Positions 7,552 to 18,390 are shown, counted from the stretch's first letter. The stretch: 64,000 bases of DNA from Caldilineaceae bacterium (GCA_022821545.1 JAJEDJ010000034.1:124001-188000); one strand, 5' to 3'. Numbers and translations: made by a program. Notes: a model not told the origin generated them from the sequence alone.

Positions 7552-8697
7552 ATGGAAACGCATAACGGCGCTAATCGCATAGCTGTCGAATTGACAGACA
7601 TAGACCCGGACGAAGAGCAACACGAGTCCTATTTCCAGCTCGTATGGCAGCGGTTCAGAAAGAGCCGGCCTGCCATCGCCGGCGGACTCATGGTGCTCTC
7701 ACTCATCATTCTCGCCATCTTCGCAGAATTCTTCGCCCCCGTCGACCCTACCGACGCCAATCTGCAGGACAGCTTTATCCCTCCCACCAGAATCCGCCTC
7801 ATCGACGTCGAAGGCAACTTCCACCTGCGTCCCTTCGTCTACAACCAGGTCGTCACCATCGACCCCAAGACCTTCGAGCCGCTCTGGGAGGAGGATCCCG
7901 AGCAGCGCTACGACATACAGTTCTTCATCAAGAGCTGGGAATGGAAAGTACTTGGCCTGTTCCCCACGCGCTATCATCTCTTCGGCGTGGGCGAGGGGGG
8001 CAAAATCCACCTGCTTGGAACCGAAAAGCAGGGCCGGGATCTGTGGGGACGGGCTTGCACCGCAGGGCGCATCTCGCTGTCGTTGAGCCTGTTCGCGACG
8101 ATCGTCAGCATCGTAGTCGGCGCAGTCGTCGGCATCGTTTCCGGCTACTATGGCGGCATCATCGACAACGTCATTCAGCGGTTCGTGGAATTTGTTGCAT
8201 CATTTCCGCAGCTCCCTCTCTGGCTGGCGCTGGCCGCGATCATTCCGCGCACCTGGGACTCGCTGCAGGTCTTCATCATCATGGTGATCATCTTTTCGTT
8301 GCTCTCCTGGACGCTCCTGGCCCGCGAAGTGCGCGGCAAAGTGCTGGCCTTCCGCGAAACCGACTTCATACTTGCCGCCAAGGAGATGGGCGCGTCCGAC
8401 GCTCGCATCATATTCCTCCACCTCTTCCCCAATTCGATCAGCCACATCATCGTCGTGCTCACGCTTACCATCCCTCAGATTATCCTTGCTGAGGCATTTC
8501 TCAGCTTCCTGGGCATTGGAATCCAGGAACCGCTCGTGAGCTGGGGCTTCCTGATGCGCGACGCGCAGAACCTGCAGACCCTCGGCACGCATACCTGGAT
8601 CATGACGCCGGTCATCTTCATCATCGTTGCCGTGCTGGGATTCAACTTTTTGGGGGACGGTCTGCGTGATGCCGCCGACCCCTATTCGATCGTCTGA
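7552..8697 (+). CDS. Peptide-type ABC transporter permease (DppC/OppC type)
   Basis: This is the second membrane subunit of the importer. It has the N-terminal OppC signature: a cytoplasmic tail, then [20 protein letters not shown] and [10 protein letters not shown]. An extracytoplasmic loop of about 100 residues ends at [15 protein letters not shown], the conserved GTD.xGRD-type motif. Five more membrane segments follow. The cytoplasmic EAA loop reads [19 protein letters not shown]. The 381-aa length is slightly long because of the loop. It should adjoin the DppB-type gene ending at 4228, but 3.3 kb of toxin-like genes lie between them. The cytochrome gene follows after 2 bp. Confidence 0.93.
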   Translation: METHNGANRIAVELTDIDPDEEQHESYFQLVWQRFRKSRPAIAGGLMVLSLIILAIFAEFFAPVDPTDANLQDSFIPPTRIRLIDVEGNFHLRPFVYNQVVTIDPKTFEPLWEEDPEQRYDIQFFIKSWEWKVLGLFPTRYHLFGVGEGGKIHLLGTEKQGRDLWGRACTAGRISLSLSLFATIVSIVVGAVVGIVSGYYGGIIDNVIQRFVEFVASFPQLPLWLALAAIIPRTWDSLQVFIIMVIIFSLLSWTLLAREVRGKVLAFRETDFILAAKEMGASDARIIFLHLFPNSISHIIVVLTLTIPQIILAEAFLSFLGIGIQEPLVSWGFLMRDAQNLQTLGTHTWIMTPVIFIIVAVLGFNFLGDGLRDAADPYSIV

Positions 8698-8699
8698 GA

Positions 8700-10580
8700 T
8701 TGTCACGGAGAGCCGAGTTGAGCGGGCGTAGGTCATTTCAGGACGGTGGCAATGCCTTTGCTGTCGTGCTTCGGGCCTGGGCGCGGCCCATTTTTCTTGT
8801 CTTTCTCCTGCTCGTTCTGCTCATCTTCGGTTCAGTGATTGCCGTCTTTGCCTGGCCGCAGCAGTCGACCGCTTCCGTCAGCGGCATCGTCACCGACGTC
8901 AATGGGCCGGTTGAAGGCGCTCTGGTCAGAGTGCAGACGACCGCAAACCATACCTACACCGGCGAAGACGGCGGGTTCACAATCCAGGGCGTTCCTACCG
9001 CCGAGCGCGTTACACTGGTGGCATGGGCGGAGGGGTACATCTTTGGCTGGACCGAGGCAACCGGCGGCGGCGAGGAAGTCGAAATCGAGCTGCATCCCCA
9101 TAACCGGGTCGACAACTCTGTCTACGACTGGGAACCGTCTGAAAACTGTGGCGAATGCCACCCGTCCTACACCGAGTGGCTGCGCGACGCGCACAGCCAG
9201 TCAGCTGTCAACGTCCGCTTTCTGACCATGTACAACGGCACCGACGTCGAAGGAAACCGCAGCCGCAACAGCAACTATTACACAGGTCTGCCGCGCACCC
9301 GCGACCCTGACGCCCCCTACTTCGGTCCCGGCTTCAAAGTGGACTTTCCAAAACGTGACGGCAACTGCGCGGCCTGCCATACGCCGATGGCCTCCAAGCT
9401 GGACGCCGACAACAGCTGCGGTTGGAACGGTTGCCACATGCAGGAGACGAGCGACGCCAGCGACGAACTGCCCGACGGTGTAAGCCCGAACGAAGCGGTT
9501 GGCGTGGCCGCTGAAGGCATCTCATGTGATTTCTGTCACAAGATCGGCGCCGTCAATTTCTATACGGACACTGTTCTGCCCGATCCTGAGATGCCCGGCA
9601 TTCTCTCGCTGACGCTCTACCGGCCCAAGTCCGGAGAAGACCTGCTGATGGGAACCGTCGATGACGTTGCCCGGCCGGACGACAGCTTCAACCGGCTGCA
9701 CCGCGAGAGCGCCTTCTGCGCCTCCTGTCACTATGGCGTCAATGACACCACTGAAATCTACAACTCCTACGGTGAGTGGCTTGAGAGTCCATACAGCGAT
9801 CCCGATGCCGGTCAGACCTGCCAGAACTGTCACATGCCCGAGGCGCCGCGGTTGACATCCAGTATGGAGAGCCTCGTGCAGACGGCCGCCTGGCTGGAAA
9901 ACACCAGTGGCCGCGCCCTGCCCGCCGGCCTGGGCAAGCTGGCCGAGCGGTCGCAGCGCAGCTATTTCGTTTTCCCCGAAAAGGGCGGCCTCTTCCGGGA
10001 GTTGGACCAGATCCACCTGCACCAGATGCCCGGCGCAAACGACGAACAGTTCCTGAGAAGCGCGATCGCACTGGAAGTAGCTGCCGAAATCGAAGGTGCT
10101 GAGATCGTCGTGAACACACAAGTGAGCAATACCGGCGCCGGCCATCACTATCCCACCGGCTCGCCTCTGCGCCAGGTGCTTCTTGTAGTCCGGGCCACTT
10201 ACGGCGGCAGTGAGGACCTGACCCAGGTCGCAGGGGATGTCCTCCCAGAATGGACTGGCGACGTGGCGGGACTTGCCGGCCAGGGCTATGCCAAGATTCT
10301 GCGCGACACGTTGACCGGTGAAGAACCGACCTTCTCCCACTGGCGCTTGGTGGAGCTGGCGGAGGACAGCCGCATCCCTGCACTCTCCTCGAAACGTGGT
10401 ATGTTCCGCTTTGCCTTGCCGGAAGGAACGGGCCCCCAAAGCGGCGACGAGATCAACATCGACGTGCAGCTCCTTTACCGCAGGGCGTTTCAACAGCTTC
10501 AGCAGTGGAAGGGCTGGACCGATCCGGACATCCTCCTGGCTTCCGAAACTATCGGGATCGCCCCTTCGACCGGTGAATAG
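8700..10580 (+). CDS. Membrane-anchored multiheme c-type cytochrome-like protein with carboxypeptidase-regulatory-like domain
   Basis: An N-terminal membrane anchor ([20 protein letters not shown]) is followed by a beta-sandwich regulatory-like domain ([27 protein letters not shown]). The middle holds six covalent heme-binding motifs: CGECH (150-154), CAACH (223-227), an unusual CX4CH (CGWNGCH, 240-246), CDFCH (276-280), CASCH (340-344) and CQNCH (374-378). The last ~200 residues are beta-rich with [14 protein letters not shown], as in C-termini of some cytochrome c554-type proteins. It should face the outside and carry electrons. The start is uncertain: TTG at 8700, TTG at 8718 or a GTG near 8766. 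Its place between a permease and an ATPase gene of a peptide importer is odd. Confidence 0.8.
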   Translation: MSRRAELSGRRSFQDGGNAFAVVLRAWARPIFLVFLLLVLLIFGSVIAVFAWPQQSTASVSGIVTDVNGPVEGALVRVQTTANHTYTGEDGGFTIQGVPTAERVTLVAWAEGYIFGWTEATGGGEEVEIELHPHNRVDNSVYDWEPSENCGECHPSYTEWLRDAHSQSAVNVRFLTMYNGTDVEGNRSRNSNYYTGLPRTRDPDAPYFGPGFKVDFPKRDGNCAACHTPMASKLDADNSCGWNGCHMQETSDASDELPDGVSPNEAVGVAAEGISCDFCHKIGAVNFYTDTVLPDPEMPGILSLTLYRPKSGEDLLMGTVDDVARPDDSFNRLHRESAFCASCHYGVNDTTEIYNSYGEWLESPYSDPDAGQTCQNCHMPEAPRLTSSMESLVQTAAWLENTSGRALPAGLGKLAERSQRSYFVFPEKGGLFRELDQIHLHQMPGANDEQFLRSAIALEVAAEIEGAEIVVNTQVSNTGAGHHYPTGSPLRQVLLVVRATYGGSEDLTQVAGDVLPEWTGDVAGLAGQGYAKILRDTLTGEEPTFSHWRLVELAEDSRIPALSSKRGMFRFALPEGTGPQSGDEINIDVQLLYRRAFQQLQQWKGWTDPDILLASETIGIAPSTGE

Positions 10581-10600
10581 CGCTGGAGCGTAGGCAAGAT

Positions 10601-11623
10601 ATGGAAGAAACTCTGCTTGAAGTCAACGACCTGAAACAGTGGTTTCCTATTCGCAAGGGATTCCTGCAGCGTATCGTCGGCCACGTCAAGGCCGTTGACG
10701 GCGTCAGCTTCGCAATCAACCGCAATGAGGCCCTGGGGCTCGTCGGCGAGAGCGGATCCGGCAAGACGACCGTCGGTCGCACCGTTCTTCGGCTCTACGA
10801 TCCGACCGCGGGCGAAATCTGGTACACTTCATCCGACGGTGAGCGCATCGATATCGCCAATATCGACCAGGGCGATATGAAGCCGCTGCGTAAAGAAATG
10901 CGCATGATCTTTCAGGATCCCTTCAGTTCGCTGAACCCGCGGCTGACCGTGAAAGACCTCATTGGAGAGCCGCTCATCATTCACAAGGAAGCGGCCGGCC
11001 GTCAGTTGGAGGACAGGGTTTCCGAGCTGATGACAGCGGTCGGTCTCGACCCGAACTACATGCGCCGCTACCCCCATGAGTTCTCGGGCGGCCAGCGGCA
11101 GCGAATCGGCCTCGCGCGGACGCTGGCGCTGCGCCCGCGCTTGATTATCGCCGACGAGCCGGTTTCGGCGCTGGACGTGTCGATTCAGGCCCAGGTGCTG
11201 AACCTGCTCCAGGAGCTGAAGGACGAACTGGGACTGACCTATCTTTTCATTGCCCACGACCTCTCCGTCGTTGAGCACATGTGCGACCGGATTGCCGTCA
11301 TGTACGTTGGGCGGCTGGTGGAGATCGCCGATTCAGACAAGCTGCTCAGCCGGCCCCTCCACCCCTACACCGAGGCCCTGGTTTCCGCGATCCCGCCGGC
11401 CGACCCGGAGATCAAGCTGAACCGGATCATCTTGGAAGGTGACATTCCCAGCCCCGCAAATCCCCCTTCAGGCTGCGTCTTTCATCCCCGGTGCCTCTAC
11501 GTACAGGAACAATGTACCCGGGATGAGCCGCAGCTGGAGGAGATTGAGCCGGGCCGCTTCGCCAGCTGTCACTTCGCCCGCGAGTTGACACTGCAGGGGA
11601 TCGGAGAAGGAGAACGAGAGTGA
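10601..11623 (+). CDS. Oligopeptide/dipeptide ABC transporter ATPase (DppF/OppF type)
   Basis: This is a complete 340-aa cytoplasmic ATPase. It shows Walker A ([15 protein letters not shown]), Q-loop ([16 protein letters not shown]), signature ([16 protein letters not shown]), Walker B ([14 protein letters not shown]) and switch His ([12 protein letters not shown]). The oligopeptide C-terminal domain follows ([15 protein letters not shown]). The N-terminal [14 protein letters not shown] is typical of the F-type ATPase that pairs with the D-type encoded at 1-758. The stop overlaps the GTG of the next gene (GTGA at 11620), implying translational coupling. Confidence 0.95.
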   Translation: MEETLLEVNDLKQWFPIRKGFLQRIVGHVKAVDGVSFAINRNEALGLVGESGSGKTTVGRTVLRLYDPTAGEIWYTSSDGERIDIANIDQGDMKPLRKEMRMIFQDPFSSLNPRLTVKDLIGEPLIIHKEAAGRQLEDRVSELMTAVGLDPNYMRRYPHEFSGGQRQRIGLARTLALRPRLIIADEPVSALDVSIQAQVLNLLQELKDELGLTYLFIAHDLSVVEHMCDRIAVMYVGRLVEIADSDKLLSRPLHPYTEALVSAIPPADPEIKLNRIILEGDIPSPANPPSGCVFHPRCLYVQEQCTRDEPQLEEIEPGRFASCHFARELTLQGIGEGERE

Positions 11624-11976
11624 GCGAAACCGCGAGAGGGGGGCTGAACGTCGACGCCGCGCTTCTGGCCTATCTGTTGCCTGTACTGGGGCCGGCCTAC
11701 ATTCTGGCGCTGCGCAAGGACGATTCGTTTTCGCGCTATCACGCCCTGCAATCACTGTCAATCGTTGCCGCGCTTATACTGGCCCCGGCTGTATGGATAC
11801 TCTTTTCCTGGCTCATTTCCCTTCTGCCTTTTGGCGGCGTCGTCGCAGCCTACGTGTTCGCGCTGGTCGTTGCAGTCTACATGGCGGTGGTCGTAGCCTG
11901 GGTGGCGGGAATCGTCAATGCGCTTCGCGCGCGGCGTTCTCCTGTGCCGTTTTTCGGACGCATTTTGCGAGTGTGA
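11620..11976 (+). CDS. Small integral membrane protein, DUF4870/Tic20-like
   Basis: A 118-aa protein with three hydrophobic segments. It starts at a GTG overlapping the preceding stop. The pattern [21 protein letters not shown], then [11 protein letters not shown], resembles DUF4870 proteins, which have a conserved His-Ala-x-Gln-Ser after the first helix pair. The C-terminal amphipathic [17 protein letters not shown] also fits. The role is unknown. The overlap with the ATPase gene places it at the end of the transporter operon. Confidence 0.75.
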   Translation: MSETARGGLNVDAALLAYLLPVLGPAYILALRKDDSFSRYHALQSLSIVAALILAPAVWILFSWLISLLPFGGVVAAYVFALVVAVYMAVVVAWVAGIVNALRARRSPVPFFGRILRV

Positions 11977-12070
11977 AGGCCCTTCAGTTGGGAAGAAAGT
12001 TCGGCCCGGTGCTATCATCCGGTTTGACGTCTGTGTCACCGAACTGCAACGCTATTGAGGAGGTTCCTAA

Positions 12071-13471
12071 TTGACCAAGATAACATTCATCGGAGCGGGA
12101 AGCTTTGGCTTTACCCGCAAGCTTGTCAAGGACGTACTGACCTTTTCCCGTCTTGAGGATGCCGTCATCTGTCTGATGGACATCGACCCGTCCAAGCTCA
12201 GCTACATCGAACAGGCCGTGCGCCGCATCATTCGCGAGGGTGGGTATCCCGCCAGCGTGGAGACCACCCTCAGCCGCGAAGAAGCCCTGGACGGCGCCGA
12301 CTACGTTATCGTCACAATCCTGGTTGGCCGCACCGACGTCTGGCGCACCGATATCGAGATCCCGAAGAAATACGGGATAGACACAAACATCGGCGATACT
12401 CGCGGCCCTTCCGGCATCTTCCGCTCCATGCGCACGACACCGGTCATGGTAGACATTGCGCGCGATATGGAAAGGCTTTGCCCCGACGCTGTGATGCTCA
12501 ACTATACCAACCCGATGGTCATAAACTGCCGCGCGATCCAGAAGGAGACCGGCATCGTCGCCACCGGCCTATGCCACAGCGTACAGGGTACGGCCAGCAT
12601 GCTTGCCCGCTGGATCGGAGCGCCCGTCGACGAGATTACCTATACCTGCGCCGGCATTAACCACATGGCCTGGTACGTGAACTATGAATGGAATGGCGAG
12701 GACGCCTACCCCCTGATTCGCAAGGCCATAACCGAGAGGCCCGAGGTCTACAACGAGGAGCAGGTTCGCAACGAGATGTTCTTGCACCTGGACTACTACC
12801 CCACCGAGTCCAGCGGCCATCACTCGGAGTACAACCCCTGGTTCCGCAAGCGCCCGGACCTCATCGAAAAGTACTGCACGCACGGCACCGGCTGGAATCC
12901 CGGCGAATACGCCTACGTCCTGAAACATTACTCCGCCAGGGAAGATGACTGGGAGGTGCAGATTCGCGACTGGCTCGATGACTCGGCGCCCCTGAACCTG
13001 ACCCGTGGATTCGAGTACGCCGCCTATATCATCAACGCGCTCGAAGGGGGCGAACCGTTCCAGTTCAACGGCAACATGCCCAACGGCGACGGAGCGACGC
13101 CCCTGGTGGACAATCTGCCTGTGGAAGCCTGCGTCGAGATTCCGGTGTGGGCCAGCAACAAGGGATTGGAAAGTGTGCGGGTCGGCCCGCTTCCTGCGTC
13201 AGTCGCGATGCTGACCGGCCTCAGTGCGCAGATCGAGGAAATGGCGGTGGAGGGGATTATCGAGGGCGATCCGCGCAAGATCTTTCAGGCGATTCTGCAC
13301 GATCCGTTGACGACCGCAGTGCTTTCGATGGCTGAAATCCGGGAGATGGTGAACGAGATGTTTGCAGCCAATGTCGAGCATCTCCCGACCTTTTCCCACT
13401 ACGAAGTCGAAGGCGACAGGCCGATGCGGCTTCTGAACGAGTCCCGGCCGGAGCCTGTTTCGGCCGATTGA
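12071..13471 (+). CDS. Glycoside hydrolase family 4 (alpha-galactosidase/alpha-glucuronidase-like)
   Basis: A TTG start 7 bp after AGGAGG (12058-12063). GH4 enzymes split glycosides by a redox-elimination route using NAD+ and a divalent metal. The Rossmann nucleotide motif is at the N-terminus ([19 protein letters not shown]). The metal/substrate signatures are visible as [15 protein letters not shown] and [10 protein letters not shown]. The 466-aa length is typical. The MelA-like branch (CHSVQ) makes an alpha-galactosidase or alpha-glucuronidase more likely than a 6-phosphoglucosidase, but the substrate cannot be fixed. It lies downstream of the importer and upstream of a NIPSNAP gene. Confidence 0.88.
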   Translation: MTKITFIGAGSFGFTRKLVKDVLTFSRLEDAVICLMDIDPSKLSYIEQAVRRIIREGGYPASVETTLSREEALDGADYVIVTILVGRTDVWRTDIEIPKKYGIDTNIGDTRGPSGIFRSMRTTPVMVDIARDMERLCPDAVMLNYTNPMVINCRAIQKETGIVATGLCHSVQGTASMLARWIGAPVDEITYTCAGINHMAWYVNYEWNGEDAYPLIRKAITERPEVYNEEQVRNEMFLHLDYYPTESSGHHSEYNPWFRKRPDLIEKYCTHGTGWNPGEYAYVLKHYSAREDDWEVQIRDWLDDSAPLNLTRGFEYAAYIINALEGGEPFQFNGNMPNGDGATPLVDNLPVEACVEIPVWASNKGLESVRVGPLPASVAMLTGLSAQIEEMAVEGIIEGDPRKIFQAILHDPLTTAVLSMAEIREMVNEMFAANVEHLPTFSHYEVEGDRPMRLLNESRPEPVSAD

Positions 13472-13506
13472 GGCGTCCGATTTCCAGGAAATGAGGAGAT
13501 TAAACC

Positions 13507-13827
13507 ATGTTGTACGAGTACAGGATTTACGAATGTCACCCGGGCAAACGCGACGCCTGGGTAGAGTACATGGAAAACGTGATTATCCCATTCCAGGTGT
13601 CCAAGGGAATGGTCGTGGCCGGCTCCTTCATTGACGAGGAGGATGACAACTGCTACGTATGGATGCGTCGCTTCGACGATGAGGCTGACAGGGAAGCTCT
13701 CTACGAGGCCGTTTACCAGTCCGACGGCTGGACGAACGAGATTGCCCCCAGGATTCCGGACATGCTCAATCGGGAGACGATCAAGGTACAGCGTCTCGTC
13801 CCGACCCCGAAATCTGTGATCAACTAG
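13507..13827 (+). CDS. NIPSNAP family protein
   Basis: A 106-aa dimeric alpha/beta-barrel-type protein: MLYEYRIYECHPGKRDAW at the N-terminus, a central VAGSFIDEEDDNCYVWMRRF and SDGWTNEIAPRIPDML. Small NIPSNAP proteins accompany many catabolic genes, but their activity is generally unknown. It follows the GH4 gene by 35 bp with a GAGGAG ribosome site, and a strong terminator ends the transcript. Confidence 0.85.
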   Translation: MLYEYRIYECHPGKRDAWVEYMENVIIPFQVSKGMVVAGSFIDEEDDNCYVWMRRFDDEADREALYEAVYQSDGWTNEIAPRIPDMLNRETIKVQRLVPTPKSVIN

Positions 13828-13886
13828 AGGAAGCGCCGGCTGGAGTAGTTAGACCGTTTCGAACGAACGCAAAACCTTGCAAGATT

Positions 13887-13920
13887 GGGCCGGCCCTTCT
13901 GTCCGCAGAACCGGCCCTTT
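13887..13920 (+). terminator. Rho-independent terminator after NIPSNAP
   Basis: GGGCCGG (13887-13893) pairs with CCGGCCC (13911-13917), with an inner TTCTG/CAGAA stem and a TTT tail. It separates the plus-strand GH4 unit from the converging minus-strand transglutaminase gene and may act for both. Confidence 0.8.
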
Positions 13921-13956
13921 CTCATGCCTGCGGCCCGCGTGCTACTGCTGTAGATG

Positions 13957-14928
13957 CTACTGCTGCTGTTGCTCCTGCTCAAAGCGCAATCGCGTGCTGC
14001 TCTCCGCTTCGATATACTCCCTCGTCGTGATGTGCCCGTTGTCGAGCAGATCGTGTGGAATATCCTCATCCTCGGTCTCAGAGATGTGGACGCCAACCGT
14101 CAGTTCGCTGCGGGCATTTCCCTTGTACGTCCCCCTGGTGGGCGGCACGTCGGCGTAGTCCCGGCCAACCGCGATGCGAATGTGCTTGTCGCTGACCGAC
14201 GAATTGTTGGTCGGATCCAGCCCAATCCAGCCTGTCGAGGGTAGGAATGCCTCCACCCAGGCATGTGACGCCCCGGAGATCTCCTTCTCCTTCTTCTTCT
14301 CCGGGTCCAGGAAGACGTAGCCGCTAATGTAACGGGCAGGGATGCCTGCCTTGCGCAGCAGGGCGATCATGATGTGACTGAAGTCCTGGCAGACCCCGCG
14401 GCGCTTTTCCAGGGCGGTATCGATAGGTGAATCAACCGCCGTACTCTGCGGCGTATATTCGATCGCGGCGTGTATCCTTTCATTCAGTTTGAAGAGGGCC
14501 GCAAATGGGTCCTCGTCCTGGCCGAAACCGATCTCTTCGGCAAAGTCGTGCAGCAGAGGCGTCGGGCGCGCAAACCTGCTGGACGTCAACCAGTCCCAGT
14601 GCTGGCCCGTCGCGGCCACCTCCTCTAACGCCTTCCACTCTGAAGATTCCAGGCCCTCCGGTAGCGGTTCAGACTCCTGGACCATGACCAGCGTCTGGGC
14701 GCGCAAGAGCAGCTCCGAGTGGCTCCTCGGAATATCAAAATAGTGGATCGCGTTCTGCATGCAGTCGTTCGTCGCCAGCACCTGCGCGTGGGGCCATACT
14801 TCCAGCCGAAAGTTCAAGCAGCGCTGCTGGCGGTCGGTGCGGGGTTGCATCCGCACCTCCATCGTGCTTTCGCTGACTTCGGAGCTGTATCGATACCGCG
14901 TGTGGTGGTGTATTGTAAAGTATTTCAT
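13957..14928 (-). CDS. Transglutaminase-like protein of the alpha-E/ATP-grasp cluster
   Basis: A 323-aa protein. The longer frame up to 15129 overlaps the next gene, so the ATG at 14928 (MKYFTIHHHTRYRYSSEV) is chosen; this N-terminal beta domain is the bacterial transglutaminase N-domain. The catalytic triad is visible: Cys in RRGVCQDFSHIM, His in SGASHAWVEAFLP, Asp in GWIGLDPTNN. GIPARYISGYVF is also typical. Members are thought to be peptidases or amide-bond enzymes. It lies 22 bp after the alpha-E gene and belongs to a conserved three-gene set. Confidence 0.9.
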   Translation of the reverse strand: MKYFTIHHHTRYRYSSEVSESTMEVRMQPRTDRQQRCLNFRLEVWPHAQVLATNDCMQNAIHYFDIPRSHSELLLRAQTLVMVQESEPLPEGLESSEWKALEEVAATGQHWDWLTSSRFARPTPLLHDFAEEIGFGQDEDPFAALFKLNERIHAAIEYTPQSTAVDSPIDTALEKRRGVCQDFSHIMIALLRKAGIPARYISGYVFLDPEKKKEKEISGASHAWVEAFLPSTGWIGLDPTNNSSVSDKHIRIAVGRDYADVPPTRGTYKGNARSELTVGVHISETEDEDIPHDLLDNGHITTREYIEAESSTRLRFEQEQQQQ

Positions 14929-14950
14929 TTTCCGGGCAGTAAGTGAAGTA

Positions 14951-15928
14951 TCAGGAAAACTCCTCTTCGATCGTATAGTTGAAATAGGCGTCATAGAGAG
15001 CGTCATGAATCTGGTTGCAGCTGTCCATGATGCCGGAGATAAAGGCGTCTGCCCCCATTGCAGCGACGTCCTCAATTTGACTGTACTGTAGGTTGGCCTT
15101 GAGCTTTCCCGAAATCCTGTCCAGGTCACCGCTGCGACGAGTCTCAGTCGCGCCGGCCACTTGGCCCAGGAGGTCGGCCATCTGGTCTACATTGAATCGG
15201 ACCGAGTTTGGGAGGAATGGGTTGAGCAACAGGAACGACGTCACCTGGCGCGTTTCCGGCCTCGGGTCGTATACCCTGCAATATGATTCGAAAGAATTGC
15301 AGGCCCGAAGAACGCCGATTCCATTGAGAGGATCGACCGTCTCAAGCTCTTCTCCTCCACTTACGCCAAAGTACCTGAAGTGCGCCTGCAAAAGATAACA
15401 GACGGAAAAAACTCGCTCCAGGTGTCCCCCGATCTGAATGAAGAGCCATCCTTCGTCGTGCAGGAGCGAAGATAATGCCAGGCCCTGAAAGAGTGACACG
15501 CTGCTTTCCAGCTCTCTGAAAAAGTTGTCGCGTTCATCGTGCCAATTCTGGTGTCCTTGCCAGGCGTGCAGGCGCAGGTACAGCCGGTTCATGTGCTCCC
15601 ACAGTTGGCTGCTGAGCTGGGACCGTACTGTACGCGCGTTTGACCTGGCCAGGTTGATGCAGCCCGATATCGAAGTCTGGTTGTCGGCGTCGAACGTGAG
15701 GTTGTGGGCCATTTGCAGCGCCGCCGCGCTATCGACAACGCCGTTCTTCATCACCGGCGGCGGCTGACGTAATGCGGAGAAAAACTGCTGCCACCCGCGA
15801 TCGTTGCCGTGCTGGGCGGCCTGGCCGACCATGAAGTTCAGGCGGACCCTGAGTAGACGGATCGTGTTTTCCGCTCTTTCCATGTACCGTCCGATCCAGT
15901 ACATGCTGTCGGCAGATCTCGAAAGCAT
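14951..15928 (-). CDS. Alpha-E domain protein (DUF403)
   Basis: A 325-aa, almost entirely helical protein starting MLSRSADSMYWIGRYMERAENTIRLLRV, the diagnostic alpha-E N-terminus (first half shown as LSRSADSMYWIGRYMERAE). Further family marks are QLSSQLWEHMNRLYLRL and GLALSSLLHDEGWLFIQIG. Function is unproven. It almost always sits beside a circularly permuted ATP-grasp and a transglutaminase-like gene, as it does here, and is assumed to work with them in forming or editing peptide-type bonds. Confidence 0.92.
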   Translation of the reverse strand: MLSRSADSMYWIGRYMERAENTIRLLRVRLNFMVGQAAQHGNDRGWQQFFSALRQPPPVMKNGVVDSAAALQMAHNLTFDADNQTSISGCINLARSNARTVRSQLSSQLWEHMNRLYLRLHAWQGHQNWHDERDNFFRELESSVSLFQGLALSSLLHDEGWLFIQIGGHLERVFSVCYLLQAHFRYFGVSGGEELETVDPLNGIGVLRACNSFESYCRVYDPRPETRQVTSFLLLNPFLPNSVRFNVDQMADLLGQVAGATETRRSGDLDRISGKLKANLQYSQIEDVAAMGADAFISGIMDSCNQIHDALYDAYFNYTIEEEFS

Positions 15929-15950
15929 CGATCTATTTCCTGTGTTGGAT

Positions 15951-17435
15951 TCAGTCTTCTTGCAGGACCCAAGTGTCCTTGCTGCCGCCGCCTTGGGAGG
16001 AGTTGACGACCAGTGAACCTTTCCGCAGGGCTACGCGAGTCAGGCCGCCCGGAACGATGACCGTGTTCTCCTGCTCTCCACCGTAGAGAATAAACGGGCG
16101 CAGGTCAACATGGCGGGAGACTACGTTCCCGTCTATGTAACATGGCGCGCGCGACAGGCTGAGCGTGGGCTGCGCGATGTAGTTGCGGGGGTCTTCCAGA
16201 ATCTGCTGCCGGAAACTTTCCCGTTCTTTGGCCGTGCTGTAGGGGCCGATCAGCATGCCGTATCCACCGGACTCGCCGACAGCCTTCACCACCAGCTTGT
16301 CGAGGTTTTCAAGAACGTAGTCCCGCTCATCGTCCCTCATGCAGAGATAGGTCTCGACGTTCTGCAGGACCGGCTCTTCCCCCAGGTAATACCGGATCAT
16401 CTCGGGCACGAATGCGTAGACAGCCTTGTCATCCGCAATCCCGGTGCCGATTGCGTTGGCAAGCGTGATGTTTCCGGCGCGATAAGCATTGAACAGGCCG
16501 GGAACGCCCAACGTGGAATCCGGCATGAAATGGAGCGGATCAATGTATTCGTCATCGATTCGGCGGTAGATGACGTCGACGCGTTGCAGTCCGCTCGTCG
16601 TTCGCATGTACACAAAGCCGTCATGGATGAGAAGATCGGCGCCCTCGACCAGTTCGATCCCCATTACGCGTGCCAGAAATGTATGTTCAAAATAGGCGGA
16701 ATTGAAGATTCCGGGTGTCAGAAGAACGATCGTCGCATCGCGCCCCTTCGGTGTCAGTGTCTGTAACTGCTCCAGCAGCGCCTGGCCGTAGTGGCCTATC
16801 GGTCTTATCCCGTAGCCGCCGAACATGCCGGGAAAGACCTGGGTCATTACTTCCCGGTTGGCGAGCATATAGGAGACGCCGCTCGGTACGCGCAGGTTGT
16901 CCTCCAGGACGGCGAACTCCCCGCTGGGAAGACGGACAAGGTCGGTGCCGACTATCGATGTGTAGACGTCGTTGGCCACATTGACGCCGCGCATTTCTCG
17001 CTGGTAATTGACGCAGCTGTAGATCAGGTCGAACGGCACCTTCCCTTCCTGCAAAATGCGCCCCTCGTGGTAGACGTCTCGAAGGAAGAGGTTGATGGCG
17101 TGAATCCGCTGGCTCAATCCGTGTTCGATCGTCTTCCATTCCTGGTCGCTGATGATGCGGGGCAGGATGTCGTAGGGAAAAATGCGTTCGATGGTGGAGT
17201 CTTCACCGTAAACGGTGAAAGTGATGCCCCTGTTCAGGAAAGTGAGGTCCGCGGCCTGCTGACGCTGGGTCAGCTCGCTGGCTTGCAGTTCCAGAATGCT
17301 CTGAAGCAGCTTCTCGTACGGCAATCGAGGACGTCCGTTCGCCTGGAACATCTCGTCGAAGATCGACCCGTCCAATGCATAGCTGCTGAACAGGCTTAGA
17401 GCACTCTCGTTTACGGTCTCGTCTCTTGAAGACAC
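15951..17435 (-). CDS. Circularly permuted ATP-grasp protein (DUF404/DUF407)
   Basis: A 494-aa protein beginning with the N-terminal helical part ([19 protein letters not shown]) and [16 protein letters not shown]. The DUF407 marks follow ([36 protein letters not shown]). The permuted ATP-binding core is visible in [17 protein letters not shown] and [16 protein letters not shown]-grasp enzymes join a carboxylate to an amine using ATP; the substrate here is unknown. It is the first gene of the minus-strand trio, with a promoter-like pair at 17480-17509. Confidence 0.92.
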   Translation of the reverse strand: MSSRDETVNESALSLFSSYALDGSIFDEMFQANGRPRLPYEKLLQSILELQASELTQRQQAADLTFLNRGITFTVYGEDSTIERIFPYDILPRIISDQEWKTIEHGLSQRIHAINLFLRDVYHEGRILQEGKVPFDLIYSCVNYQREMRGVNVANDVYTSIVGTDLVRLPSGEFAVLEDNLRVPSGVSYMLANREVMTQVFPGMFGGYGIRPIGHYGQALLEQLQTLTPKGRDATIVLLTPGIFNSAYFEHTFLARVMGIELVEGADLLIHDGFVYMRTTSGLQRVDVIYRRIDDEYIDPLHFMPDSTLGVPGLFNAYRAGNITLANAIGTGIADDKAVYAFVPEMIRYYLGEEPVLQNVETYLCMRDDERDYVLENLDKLVVKAVGESGGYGMLIGPYSTAKERESFRQQILEDPRNYIAQPTLSLSRAPCYIDGNVVSRHVDLRPFILYGGEQENTVIVPGGLTRVALRKGSLVVNSSQGGGSKDTWVLQED

Positions 17436-17479
17436 GCTTTTCTCCGCCGTCGGTGTGGTCCGGATTAGCGAATTTGCGT

Positions 17480-17509
17480 ATTATGCCTAAATCCTGTCCC
17501 TATGTGCAA
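17480..17509 (-). promoter_or_regulatory. Predicted promoter for the ATP-grasp/alpha-E/transglutaminase operon
   Basis: Read on the minus strand: TTGCAC (17504-17509), 18 bp, then CATAAT (17480-17485), about 45 bp before the start at 17435. Match to the sigma-70 consensus is fair. Confidence 0.45.
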
Positions 17510-17544
17510 ACGGCGAAAATTCCAGGTCGGGGGCGCCTCTTCGT

Positions 17545-18156
17545 TCAGGCTGGGGAATCCTGGTCGGGGTATTCAAACTGCGGATTCCAGCCGGCCGGGC
17601 CGTCCGCAAGCAGATCAAACAGGTGCCAGACGCCGCAGTAGAAATCGCCGGGACCAAAGTGGTCTTTCGCTACCCGCGTTATGCCGCCGTCTTCGTTCCT
17701 GCGGAATACCGAGACGCCCGGCTGGTAGCCGGACATGAAGCCGCCTCCGCTGCTCTGAAAGCCCATGTCGGCGGTAAATTCCGACCCTTGAGCGGAGTAG
17801 ACCGGAAAGCGCCAGCCGCGTTCGCGCGCGAACGCCTGCTGGTCGGCAGGGCTGTCGGGCGAGATTAGCGCAAAGGCGGCCCGGTCCTGCAGGTGGTGGG
17901 CGGCGCCGTTGAAGTTGTCGGCCCATAATGTGCAGTACGAGCAGCCGGAACCCATGTTGTGGACAAGAATAAGGTCCTCTTTGTCGCCGAAAAGAGCTGA
18001 CAGGCTCACAGGACCGTTCGGGCCCTGAAACTGGTAGTCGTCAACGGCCTCTTGCGGCAGCTTCCTTCGCAGTTCGGCCAGATTCTTCCGGGCCCTTTCG
18101 AGTTCCAGGTAAGCGGCTTCGAGTTCCTTGTCGAGTCGGGCGTCGTTGTTCGTCAT
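17545..18156 (-). CDS. DUF899 family thioredoxin-like protein
   Basis: A 203-aa protein. The ATG at 18156 is chosen because GGAGGA lies 6 nt upstream; the frame extends further without a ribosome site. The N-terminus is helical (AAYLELERARKNLAELRRKLP). A thioredoxin-like fold follows with GSGCSYCTLWADNFNG (CSYC), the DUF899 segment, and FPVYSAQGSEFTADMGF. Members are often annotated as putative dithiol-disulfide oxidoreductases; activity is unproven. It stands alone between the ATP-grasp operon and the divergent DapA-family gene. Confidence 0.87.
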   Translation of the reverse strand: MTNNDARLDKELEAAYLELERARKNLAELRRKLPQEAVDDYQFQGPNGPVSLSALFGDKEDLILVHNMGSGCSYCTLWADNFNGAAHHLQDRAAFALISPDSPADQQAFARERGWRFPVYSAQGSEFTADMGFQSSGGGFMSGYQPGVSVFRRNEDGGITRVAKDHFGPGDFYCGVWHLFDLLADGPAGWNPQFEYPDQDSPA

Positions 18157-18390
18157 CGATTCCTCCATGCGCAAGTGAGAATGTAGAGATTCAGCATTCA
18201 GTCTACGATCTCTTTCCACTGAATGCCAGATTCCGGCGCCGCCAGGTTCTGTCCCGGACGAATGTCCTTCAAGTGCCTCCCCTTCAATGACCCCCCTGGG
18301 ACCATTTGACAATGCCCGCCCGGCAATCGTAACATGTAGCCTAACCCGAAGAATGACAAAGCCGGCCGTCTGCCACTGCCTATATGGAAA

